DNA of 20,700 bases, from the NCBI GenBank assembly GCA_964484305.1, contig CAZAEI010000017.1, forward strand, positions 1-20,700. The letters run 5' to 3'. The DNA is from DAOVFN01 sp964484305 (GTDB lineage: Archaea > Aenigmatarchaeota > Aenigmatarchaeia > QMZP01). Shown piece by piece: positions 5,632 to 12,979 of this stretch. Position 1 is the stretch's first letter, and the number at the start of each line of letters is the position of its first letter. A model generated the notes under the pieces. The model was not told the origin of the DNA. It saw nothing but the letters and a program-made list of their open reading frames with translations, and did no database searches. Position numbers and translations under genes: made by a program.

Positions 5632-6549
5632 TTAGAGCAGCTGCTTGCCCTTCAGGACGTCCCTGACCACTGACTTGGCGTCCTCAAAGAACTTGAGCAG
5701 GATGGGCCTCTCTGTATAAGACTTGTAGTTCTCCCTTACCAAGCCTATTATCTTCTGGGGTATGTTGACGCCGCTGGCCCTGCTGGGCTCAATAAGGGAG
5801 GGATTCAGCTCCACATTGACCACCACAGGCTCTCCGTTTACGGAGATATCCACCCTGGCTATGTGGGTATCCATGGACCTGGCCGCGTCAAGGGCAAGCT
5901 GCTCCTCGTCAAGGCCGAGCTTGTGTTTCCTGAGCTCCCCCGGAGCGAACAGGACATCCGTTGCCTTGGTCTTCTTCTTGACAGAGGCGACAACCTCGGG
6001 CTCTGCCACGTATGCTGATATGATGTCCTTGTATACCTCCTCTATGAGAATGGGCTGTTTGAGGTGCGCAAGCGCGTCTATGATGCTCTTGGCCTCCAGG
6101 TGGTTCTTGACCACCACACCCGTCTTCTTCTCGGTGGTCCTGATTATCATGGGGTAGCTTCCTGACTCCACCATCCTGATGGCTGCGCTGGTTGACCTTG
6201 CCATGTTGAGGTTAATCGTGGGGATCCCCCTCTTCCTCAGAACAGTGAGGAGGAAGAACCTCTCGGCTGCCAGGAGATAGGATATGGGTTTTATGGGCAT
6301 GTAGGTCTCTTCAGGGAAGAGGGAGAGGAGCTGGTAGGCATAGGATGAATAATCCCTGGGTATCCTGGGCAGAAGGGCCCTGAACCTGAGTATGTCTGTG
6401 GCACGGTACTGTATCGAGAACTTCTCATTCAGCCCGATTCCTATGCTGTCAATGGGGACAAAAAACACGGAATCCCATGCTTTCTTCGCCTCTGCCAGGA
6501 GCTTCAGGTTGCTCTCGCTCTTCTCCTGGCCTATTATACAAAGTGTCAT
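5632..6549 (-). CDS. RimK-like ATP-grasp protein
   Basis: The 305-residue protein has the order of an ATP-grasp ligase of the RimK type: an N-terminal alpha/beta region (CIIGQEKSESN), a central lid with SYPMIIRTTEKKTGVVVKN (ATP-binding lysine and glycine-rich turn), ILIEEVYKD (adenine-contact loop) and the C-terminal metal-binding NVELNPSL near residue 252. Such enzymes join amino acids or peptides to a carboxylate on a protein or metabolite; the acceptor here is unknown. AATACTTAAAAAG at 6591-6603 is a likely TATA region, giving a short leader. A 206-base gap separates it from the MscS gene, which has its own promoter. Confidence 0.75.
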   Translation of the reverse strand: MTLCIIGQEKSESNLKLLAEAKKAWDSVFFVPIDSIGIGLNEKFSIQYRATDILRFRALLPRIPRDYSSYAYQLLSLFPEETYMPIKPISYLLAAERFFLLTVLRKRGIPTINLNMARSTSAAIRMVESGSYPMIIRTTEKKTGVVVKNHLEAKSIIDALAHLKQPILIEEVYKDIISAYVAEPEVVASVKKKTKATDVLFAPGELRKHKLGLDEEQLALDAARSMDTHIARVDISVNGEPVVVNVELNPSLIEPSRASGVNIPQKIIGLVRENYKSYTERPILLKFFEDAKSVVRDVLKGKQLL

Positions 6550-6590
6550 GCTACCAGGCTCCGGGATTCTTACCTTCAGTTCTTGAAAGC

Positions 6591-6603
6591 AATACTTAAA
6601 AAG
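6591..6603 (-). promoter_or_regulatory. TATA-like promoter of the ATP-grasp gene
   Basis: CTTTTTAAGTATT on the minus strand lies 42-54 bases upstream of the ATG at 6549. Transcription would begin some 20 bases before the start codon. Confidence 0.45.
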
Positions 6604-6655
6604 ATTCCCCGGGTTCAGTCAGGATATAGAAACCAACAGCCAGGGTTGTCATGGT

Positions 6656-7615
6656 TTATGCAGGCATCATTCCAACCTTGGCAAAGAAGAGGAATATCGC
6701 TATCGCGACAAAGGCCATTATGATGCTGTGCTTTATGCCTGCTAGGATAGAGTTCTCACCGAGCTGGCCTGTTATCAGGCCTATGAATATCCCCTGGATT
6801 ACCAGGGAAGAGAAGAACATGGATATGTAGTATGCCCCCACCTTCTGGACAGGGACTCCAAGTGTTGTTGCTATGGCTATGTACAGTCCGCAGGGAAACG
6901 ACATTGCGCTCTCTGGCGGGCATGGGTTGGCAAAGATTAGCTGGCTCTGGAAAACACCTCCCCCCATCTCGCTCTGGCTCTCTATCATGGGAACCATCAC
7001 GAATATTATCATCAGGGATATCCCCAGGAACATAAAGAATATGGCATACATCACCATGATGTGCTGCCTCAGCATCGAGGACCTCTCCTGGTCTGCCTCC
7101 TTGAGCATGAGCATGTCCCTGGAAATGGACTCCAGGGTGGATACCATGTTCCCCCCTGTCTGATAGGACTCCCTGAGTATCGTGAGGGCATCTGATATGA
7201 TATTTGAGCCCTTGGCCTTCTCCTCAAATATCTCCAGGGCCCTCAGGAAGGGGGTTCCCCACGACATGCGGTTGTACATCTTCTTTACCTCACCGGTCAG
7301 GTTGCCGTAATTGGACCTGCTCACCACACCCAGGGCTTCTGGAAGGGGCATGGAACGGACAGAATCCGCAAGGTCCCTGATGAAGTTCGGAAACTCCAGT
7401 TCCAGGCTTTTCACCCAGAGATACCTGGAATACTTGAAAAAGAAGTGTGGGACGGCTGTGAGGAAGATTGCTATTATAACAAGGTTCCCCAGGACAGCGG
7501 CGTCTCCAATTGCTATGCCCCCGATTATGAGGCCGGCGCTTATGACAGCCATGATGGCTAGTGTCCTTTTCTGCCCGTATGCCTTTTCCTCTTCGCTCAT
7601 TGTCTTCTTTCCCAT
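6656..7615 (-). CDS. Type II/IV secretion platform protein, FlaJ/TadC type (second)
   Basis: The 319-residue membrane protein contains one T2SSF domain: a cytoplasmic helical bundle (FPNFIRDLADSVRSMPLPEAL ... ALEIFEEKAKG ... YQTGGNMVSTLESISRDM) between hydrophobic segments at about 20-60 and 190-210 and two C-terminal ones (SLVIQGIFIGLITG, IIMAFVAIAIFLFFAK). It would form the membrane platform that couples the pilus ATPase to pilin insertion. It starts 4 bases after the stop of the preceding platform gene, with GGAGTGAT as ribosome site. Archaellum FlaJ is one ~550-residue protein with two such domains; here they are separate genes, as in bacterial TadB/TadC. Confidence 0.87.
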   Translation of the reverse strand: MGKKTMSEEEKAYGQKRTLAIMAVISAGLIIGGIAIGDAAVLGNLVIIAIFLTAVPHFFFKYSRYLWVKSLELEFPNFIRDLADSVRSMPLPEALGVVSRSNYGNLTGEVKKMYNRMSWGTPFLRALEIFEEKAKGSNIISDALTILRESYQTGGNMVSTLESISRDMLMLKEADQERSSMLRQHIMVMYAIFFMFLGISLMIIFVMVPMIESQSEMGGGVFQSQLIFANPCPPESAMSFPCGLYIAIATTLGVPVQKVGAYYISMFFSSLVIQGIFIGLITGQLGENSILAGIKHSIIMAFVAIAIFLFFAKVGMMPA

Positions 7616-7619
7616 GCAA

Positions 7620-8486
7620 TCACTCCATTGGCGAGGACCCCTTAAGGATGACTATAAAGGCTACGGAGACCATGGGGGTTAAAAAGAATACCACAAAGGT
7701 CTGCAGCATCAGTATGTCCATGCCGCCCAGGGGCGACATTATGGCGGTGAGCACTATGAAGAACAGTGAACCCACCATGACAAGGGTGATGTATATCTCG
7801 GTGTAGAGCGCAATCTTCTTTGCATAGTCATTCAGGGAGAGTCTGTACCGTGTCATAAAGGTCCTGGTCTTTGTGTTAAGGTAGTCCTCGAGACTCCCTC
7901 CGGTGGTCATGACAGATATCATCCCCCAGAGAAGGTCTGCAAAGGCAGGGGAGGGGGTCCTGTTGGCAACCTTGGCCATGGCATCTATCAGGTTCATGCC
8001 CAGGGTCTTAACGCTGGTGTATATCCTGTTGGCCTCGATGCCTATAACACCCTTCTTCTGGGAAAGGGTCTTGAATATCTCCAGGGGATGAATCCCCGAG
8101 GTGGCAGTCGTGGCCATGAAGAAGACGGAGAAGGGCAGGGCCCTATCAATCTGGGTCTTTATGCTGTTTGCCTTTATATTGGGATAGTAGTATCCGGCAA
8201 AGAACATACCCCCTGACGCAACGAGAGAGAGTATGACTGTCAGGGTGTAGCTGTATATCACGGGATCTGATGTCGCTACACCACCCAAGGCAATGGTTAT
8301 GAAAACAGAGCCCATGATTATAGTGACTATGAAGGCAATCATGGATGTAAAGAGGAGGATAGAGACATATTCCTGCGTGGTGGATCTGAACATCCCCCTC
8401 TTGAGGCTCCTCCCGAGCCCCTCAAAGTACACCATGTAGGGTTCAACAAATCCGCCAAATAATCTCATCGCAATACGTTGCAGCAT
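7620..8486 (-). CDS. Type II/IV secretion platform protein, FlaJ/TadB type (first)
   Basis: The protein of about 288 residues has two N-terminal membrane helices, a T2SSF cytoplasmic bundle (ATTATSGIHPLEIFKTLSQK ... WGMISVMTTGGSLEDYL) and two C-terminal helices (YITLVMVGSLFFIVLTAIM, FVVFFLTPMVSVAFIVIL). It is the partner of the following platform protein. The ATG at 8486 has GGTGAGAG upstream; in-frame TTG 8504 and GTG 8501 are alternatives and overlap the ATPase stop at 8491. Tight coupling to the ATPase gene and the next platform gene shows one operon. Confidence 0.87.
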   Translation of the reverse strand: MLQRIAMRLFGGFVEPYMVYFEGLGRSLKRGMFRSTTQEYVSILLFTSMIAFIVTIIMGSVFITIALGGVATSDPVIYSYTLTVILSLVASGGMFFAGYYYPNIKANSIKTQIDRALPFSVFFMATTATSGIHPLEIFKTLSQKKGVIGIEANRIYTSVKTLGMNLIDAMAKVANRTPSPAFADLLWGMISVMTTGGSLEDYLNTKTRTFMTRYRLSLNDYAKKIALYTEIYITLVMVGSLFFIVLTAIMSPLGGMDILMLQTFVVFFLTPMVSVAFIVILKGSSPME

Positions 8487-8490
8487 GGAA

Positions 8491-10462
8491 TCAGCTCTCA
8501 CCAATAACAGTCATAACCCTTTCCGGGTTGGTATAGTAGGTGGAGATTATCCTGGCAACCTCGCGGTAGTCAAATATCTCCTGCCTGTACATCCACTCAA
8601 TTATGCTCTTTCTTCTTGCAAGTTCGTCCTTGACCCCTGCCTCATCAAGGGCCTGCCTCTCGGCAATGCTCCTCAGGACCACAGACCTCTCCTCTGTCTT
8701 GAACTTGTCCTCGCTGGGTTTCCAGCTGAAGGCACTGTTGGATGTTGGGAGATTATCCTTGATTCCCGTCACCTCGAGTATCTTGTTCGCACGCCTTACA
8801 TACTTGCCCCCGAGCCTCGTGAGCGTGAGGAAGATTATGATGTCGATGTTCTCGATGAGAGAGGGTGGAAGGGATATGGGCGGTGTGGTCAGCCTGTCAA
8901 CAAGCTGGTTTATAGATGCTGCGTGTATGGTTGCTAGGGAGGGGTGCCCAGTCGCGATTTGCTGAAAGAGCACAAAGGCCTCCTTGCCCCTCACCTCGCC
9001 CATGACTATGTAGTCAGGCCTCTGCCTCAGGGATGACTTCAGAAGGTCGAAGAGGGAGACCTCGCCCGTGCTGCCCTTAAGGGAGAGTGGTGTCCTTGCC
9101 ACCTCGGGAATCCAGTGGGGATGGGGGAGCCTCAGCTCCGGGGTGTCCTCTATCGAGACTATCTTCATGTTGGGCCTGATGAAGAGTGAGAGTGCATTGA
9201 GCATCGATGTCTTTCCCGTGGCTGTCCCGCCAGAAATCAGTACGGACTTGCCGTTGTCTATGGCCATCCACAGGTATGCGACTTGTGTGCTGTTCAGGGT
9301 TCCGTACTTGAGCATGTCTATGGGCGTGAGTGGCTTCTCTGCGAACTTTCTTACAGTGAAGTTCGAGCCCTTCCTCGCTATGTCAGTCCCAAGGGTTGCC
9401 TGCATTCTGGAGCCGTCAGGAAGCGAGGCGTCCAAGAGGGGTTCTGCTATCGAGATGCTCTTCCTGGCCCTCTGTGCCATCTTGACCACAAAGCTGTTGA
9501 GCTCTTCCTCTGTTGCAAAAACAACGTTTGTCTTCAGGGAGCCCAGGTTGGGGCTCCTGTGATAGACATAGATTGGTATGTTTATCCCGTCACAGGATAT
9601 GTCCTCGATGTTGGGGTCATTGAACATGGGCTCGACCTTGCCCATGCCTACTATATCCCTTTCCAGGCAGTATCTTATGCTGTCTGTCTTTCCTGGGTCC
9701 ATGTTCGGCTTCATTTTCAGTATCTTATAGATCTCCTCCCTCAGAAGACTCTTGGCCTTTATCTCACCCACCTTAAAGAAGTCTATATCGAGCCTCTCCT
9801 CCAAGATTCTCTTTGTGCTTTCTATGACCTCCTGGTCATACTGTGTTATCCTGGGCTCAACTACATAGTACACGAGTTCCCCGAGTCTATTGTCCCACCT
9901 TATGTCCGCATATGCGTATACCCTCTCCCCGCGGGCAGGCCGCCTGGGGATGAGGGGATAGCTCATCTTAAAGTCTTTCAGGTTAGCCTCCTTGGATTTA
10001 ACAGGGGGTGGGGCGGCTGCAGAAACCGTATCATCTGATATCTTTATCCCCTTTACCTTCTCACTCTTGTCTTCACCAGAAGGCTGCTGGTATTTCCTGG
10101 GCAGCTTGGTGTCTGGGGGATAGGGTACAGGTGGCTGGGTGCCCGGGGGATAGGGTGCAGGTGGCTGGGTGCCCGGGGGATANNNNNNNNNNNNNNNNNN
10201 NNNNNNNNNNNNNNNNNNNNNNNNNNNNNNNNNNNNNNNNNNNNNNNNNNNNNNNNNNNNNNNNNNNNNNNNNNNNNNNNNNGCCCGGGGGATAGGGTGC
10301 AGGTGGCTGGGTGCCCGGGGGATACTGGTAAGGCGCAAAGGCCATGCCGGACGGTCCTGGCTGCCCCGGCCTCCTCTCCCTCTTGAGGGTGGCGAGGTAG
10401 CCCTTCCTCATCATTCTTGTAATCCTGAAGGCCATGAGGCTCTTCATTCCCGTCCCGACCAT
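8491..10462 (-). CDS. FlaI/GspE-type pilus assembly ATPase with proline-rich N-terminal repeat
   Basis: This hexameric secretion ATPase powers pilin assembly at the inner face of the membrane. The Walker A is ISGGTATGKTSMLNAL, the Asp/His boxes include IEDTPELRL and ATIHAAS, and the Walker B is IVMGEVRGKEA. The N-terminal part is unusual: a basic stretch (RMMRKGYLATLKRERR) followed by tandem 10-residue units TQPPAPYPPG. The 100-N block at 10183-10282 sits in these repeats and shifts the frame. Deleting the Ns and one copy of the 42-bp duplicated flank leaves 1830 bases, exactly 610 codons with the stop. The ATG at 10462 follows the pilin stop by 4 bases; a TTG at 10474 would overlap it. Confidence 0.9.
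10129..10336 (-). repeat. 30-bp tandem repeat broken by an assembly gap
   Basis: The plus-strand unit GCCCGGGGGATAGGGTGCAG plus GTGGCTGGGT (30 bp) encodes TQPPAPYPPG on the minus strand. Partial arrays lie on both sides of the N block, and 42 bp are identical on both sides (10141-10182 and 10283-10324). The true copy number is unknown. A diverged unit (TQPPVPYPPD) lies at the inner edge. Confidence 0.85.
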
Positions 10463-10466
10463 GATA

Positions 10467-10889
10467 TCATCCAATTATAATTTGGTTCCCTCTCTTATAT
10501 ATCACGAATTCGCTACCATGCATGGTGGAAAACCCCCCGCTGAGAGAGAAGCTCTGGTTGATTCCGGAGAGCGGCGAGAACACACTCCTGCCGCTCACAA
10601 AGCCAGTCAGGTTCAGGCCCTCCTGGGTCAGGTCTATCATGTAGGGCTCGTTTCCCACCAGCTCCGGAATGCGTATCCTGACTGTCGAGTTCACCTCCAT
10701 CCCCTCAGAGAAGCCTACTATATTGGAGACTATCCACTCGCTCACCTCCTCGAGCTGATTCGCGGCGATGGATTCACTGAAATAGAGCTCATAGGAGTTG
10801 AACATAGAGAAGCAGGCTATAAAGATTATCACGCCTATCATGAAGAGTAGCACCTGCTCAAAAACAATAGAAGCGCCCTTTTTTCCCAT
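10467..10889 (-). CDS. Pilin-like secreted protein (class III signal peptide type)
   Basis: The 140-residue protein begins MGKKGASIVFEQVLLFMIGV and continues hydrophobic to about residue 28. That fits a type IV pilin signal: a short basic n-region, a cleavage site after KKG, and a hydrophobic assembly helix. The rest is beta-like with N-x-S/T sites (NSTVR, NLTG, NQSF), as in glycosylated surface proteins. TTATATAAAAAAT at 10908-10920 is a TATA box about 25 bases upstream, so the message is nearly leaderless. It heads the ATPase-platform operon, which suggests a minor pilin or an archaellum FlaF/FlaG-like component. Confidence 0.8.
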   Translation of the reverse strand: MGKKGASIVFEQVLLFMIGVIIFIACFSMFNSYELYFSESIAANQLEEVSEWIVSNIVGFSEGMEVNSTVRIRIPELVGNEPYMIDLTQEGLNLTGFVSGRSVFSPLSGINQSFSLSGGFSTMHGSEFVIYKRGNQIIIG

Positions 10890-10907
10890 ATTGGTTTCTT
10901 GTATCTG

Positions 10908-10920
10908 TTATATAAAAAAT
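10908..10920 (-). promoter_or_regulatory. TATA box for the pilus motor operon
   Basis: ATTTTTTATATAA on the minus strand is centred about 25 bases upstream of the ATG at 10889. Confidence 0.6.
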
Positions 10921-10939
10921 CAGGGCCGTGACATCGATG

Positions 10940-11566
10940 TCAGGTCACTCCAATAGTGATGTATATGACTGTCAGGGGCCCGCCATCGAACGGGTCCCTG
11001 GATTCCACTATGCTCTTATCAAAGGATAGTGTGACATCATTTCCCCCGGACACCCTGCCATTGCATCCGGAGGACGGACAGAGGGCTATAATGTAGCCCT
11101 TTGGTGTGCTGCTCCTGAGCTCCCTGTACCTCATGCTTATGTTAAGGTGGGTGTACCTTTCATCAGAGGACCTGGAGAGAAGGATAATCCTGGGCTCGGT
11201 ATTTCCGTACTCCCCGACATCGTCCAGGCTGCTGGTTTCTATGGGGACGCTGCCGCTCTCTGTCATGATGGGCTGGCTCACATAGAAGTCAAGGGTTATG
11301 GTGTTGTTCACCCCGCCAGTGAAATCGTATCCCAGGACCTCCAGGGTGCCCTTGGGTATCGCTATCCTGGCCTCCCCTGAGCCGGTATTGGCAATATCCA
11401 CTATCCTATCGTCCAGCTCGAGCATGAAGCCCTCCACAAGGTCATAGTCAGTTATCGTCATCCTCTTCTCTATCATGGGCACTGCCCATGTGTAGGCCAC
11501 GCCTATCAGGGCAATGATTATCCCTGCTATGATGACAACAGAAATCATGCTTACTTGAGCCCTCAT
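10940..11566 (-). CDS. Pilin-like secreted protein, archaellin-type N-terminus
   Basis: The 208-residue protein starts MRAQVSMISVVIIAGIIIAL: a short basic lead, then a Q-V-S motif and a hydrophobic helix, as in archaeal type IV pilins processed by a PibD/EppA-type peptidase. The outer part is rich in beta strands and N-x-S/T sites, with two cysteines close together (LCPSSGCNG) that could form a disulphide. A longer frame to 11674 exists. I prefer the ATG at 11566 because TATAAATAAT lies at 11588-11597 and the signal peptide then begins correctly. It lies upstream of the pilus motor operon. Confidence 0.78.
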   Translation of the reverse strand: MRAQVSMISVVIIAGIIIALIGVAYTWAVPMIEKRMTITDYDLVEGFMLELDDRIVDIANTGSGEARIAIPKGTLEVLGYDFTGGVNNTITLDFYVSQPIMTESGSVPIETSSLDDVGEYGNTEPRIILLSRSSDERYTHLNISMRYRELRSSTPKGYIIALCPSSGCNGRVSGGNDVTLSFDKSIVESRDPFDGGPLTVIYITIGVT

Positions 11567-11587
11567 GTAAATAGTTCGCAAAACCGG

Positions 11588-11597
11588 TATAAATAAT
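11588..11597 (-). promoter_or_regulatory. TATA box for the second pilin gene
   Basis: ATTATTTATA on the minus strand ends 22 bases upstream of the ATG at 11566, giving a leaderless message. Confidence 0.6.
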
Positions 11598-11654
11598 GTT
11601 GCCTCTCTGCAACCCCTGACTAAAGCCAGTGGTTTTATTGGTTCGGCAACAGCT

Positions 11655-11713
11655 ATTGAAAACAAACTATGCATCCATCATCTGTTTGAAAACAGATGTT
11701 TTTTGTTTTCAAT
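11655..11713. terminator. Long inverted repeat downstream of the first pilin
   Basis: A 12-bp perfect outer arm (ATTGAAAACAAA/TTTGTTTTCAAT) surrounds an inner 8-bp stem at 11679-11698 (CATCTGTT/AACAGATG, loop TGAA). It lies in a 328-base gene-free stretch (11567-11894) between two pilin genes. It could end transcription of the upstream pilin, insulate the two genes, or be a small palindromic element. Confidence 0.4.
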
Positions 11714-11790
11714 ATAATCAAGCACCCTGCCATGAATGGCGGATTATGCTTGCAATTGGTTGACAAGGTATTGATAACGGCAGTAAGACC

Positions 11791-11832
11791 CTCAAACCCC
11801 ACATTGAAAAACGGGGTGTCAGGGTGTTTGAG
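11791..11832. other. Stem-loop with 7-bp closing stem
   Basis: CTCAAAC pairs with GTTTGAG, with CCCC/GGGG pairing possible inside. It lies 62 bases past the end of the first pilin gene. It may be a terminator or a 3' stabilising structure. Confidence 0.35.
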
Positions 11833-11894
11833 ATGAACAAGGAGGCCAGAGGCCTGCCTGGCCATATAAGACTAAAGAAGAATTGCTTACAGGA

Positions 11895-12359
11895 CTATCC
11901 GCTACAGCTAACGATTGCCTCGGCTGCCTGCAGTTCACCAGCCCTTGTGAAGGCGTACTTGCATACAGCTGGTGTTCCCGCTGATGTGCATCCGGGGTCC
12001 CTGAACGTGACCTTGGAGAGAGCGCCTGGCTGCGCAGCTGCTATAGTGTCAGCATCAAACCCTGCATTGACCATAGCACCGCCATCGGTCCTGACCACGG
12101 TGATGTCACCACAGTCAGCGAACGTTCCCGACTGTGCGACTGTAGCGCAGTTTCCCAAGTTTATAGGCTGCGTTCCCATGTTGGTCACTGTTATAAAGGC
12201 CTCTCTTCCGCCTATGCACAGCCCGGGGTTCGATACCTGGAGGGCCTTGCCGGTGTAGGCAGTCATGTAGCCGCCCAGGAAGACGTAGGCTGCGCCTGCA
12301 AGGGAAACCGTTATCAGCAGGAGCACGATGATGGATATTATTGGAGTGATTCCCTTCAT
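11895..12359 (-). CDS. Type IV pilin-like protein, cysteine-rich
   Basis: The 154-residue protein begins MKGITPIISIIVLLLITVSL, the typical archaeal pilin N-terminal domain (KG, then I-T/S-P and a long hydrophobic helix). The mature part is small and threonine/alanine/glycine-rich, with six cysteines (LCIGG, NCAT, DCGD, GCTS, VCKY, SCSG) that could give three disulphides. GGAGGTAAATCAA precedes the ATG, one of the best ribosome sites in the window, and CTTTTAAGTA near 12397-12406 is a TATA candidate. A strong site, its own promoter and small size suit a major pilin subunit. Confidence 0.85.
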   Translation of the reverse strand: MKGITPIISIIVLLLITVSLAGAAYVFLGGYMTAYTGKALQVSNPGLCIGGREAFITVTNMGTQPINLGNCATVAQSGTFADCGDITVVRTDGGAMVNAGFDADTIAAAQPGALSKVTFRDPGCTSAGTPAVCKYAFTRAGELQAAEAIVSCSG

Positions 12360-12406
12360 TTGATTTACCTCCTCTGATATAGTTGTACCTGATTACTTAA
12401 AAGCGT

Positions 12407-12871
12407 CTAGTATCTCCTGGCCCCCGCTGCCGTGCTTCCGAGGTAGATCCTCTTGAGCCGGTTATCTATGCTCGAGAGGTTGGCCAGAACGGCCTGGCTG
12501 GCCTCCACAGACTTCTTGTTCTGCTCCACGAGCTCGTTTATCTTTTCCACGAACGGGGTCATGGCATCCTTGGACGTGTCCTCCGAGTTCTCCTCGGTGG
12601 CCGTGGCCTTGAGAATCCCCAGGAACTCGTCCATCCTTTCCACCAGGTCCTTTATCTCTCCTGGAAGCCTTGATATCTCACTCCTGAGCTCGCTGTCTGA
12701 CTTCACCACGTCATCTATAATCCTCTGGTTGGATTTTATCAGCTCTATAATCTGCTCGATAAGCCTCTGCACCTCAGAGGTCGAGGACGAGGACTCCAGC
12801 ATACCCATCCTCTTCTCGAGCTTTCTTATGGGAGAAGCAGGTATGACCTCGTAGGTCTCTTCATCCTCCAT
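12407..12871 (-). CDS. Small coiled-coil protein, function unknown
   Basis: The 154-residue product starts MEDEETYEVIPASPIRKLEK, followed by heptad-rich helices (EVQRLIEQIIELIKSNQRII, EISRLPGEIKDLVERMDEFL, KINELVEQNKKSVEASQAVL). There is no membrane segment or enzyme motif. An upstream in-frame ATG at 12907 exists, but CTTAATATATAAA at 12888-12900 is a TATA box whose start point falls near 12871, so I use that ATG. It sits between the pilins and the thermosome. A scaffold like archaellum FlaC/D/E is conceivable by position and coiled coils, but this is only inference. Confidence 0.7.
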   Translation of the reverse strand: MEDEETYEVIPASPIRKLEKRMGMLESSSSTSEVQRLIEQIIELIKSNQRIIDDVVKSDSELRSEISRLPGEIKDLVERMDEFLGILKATATEENSEDTSKDAMTPFVEKINELVEQNKKSVEASQAVLANLSSIDNRLKRIYLGSTAAGARRY

Positions 12872-12887
12872 GGTATTATTTTGGTTG

Positions 12888-12900
12888 CTTAATATATAAA
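12888..12900 (-). promoter_or_regulatory. TATA box for the coiled-coil gene
   Basis: TTTATATATTAAG on the minus strand lies 17-29 bases upstream of the ATG at 12871. Confidence 0.55.
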
Positions 12901-12979
12901 TCTTCAACTGTCTTCCTGGTATCGAAATACCCCTTCTGGAATCATAAAGAAGAAAATAATGAAACCAGTACTAGATAAG

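Noticed and set aside
11653..11865. 70-codon minus-strand open frame
   Set aside because: It runs through the 59-base palindrome and a second stem-loop, has no ribosome site, and looks like translated non-coding DNA.
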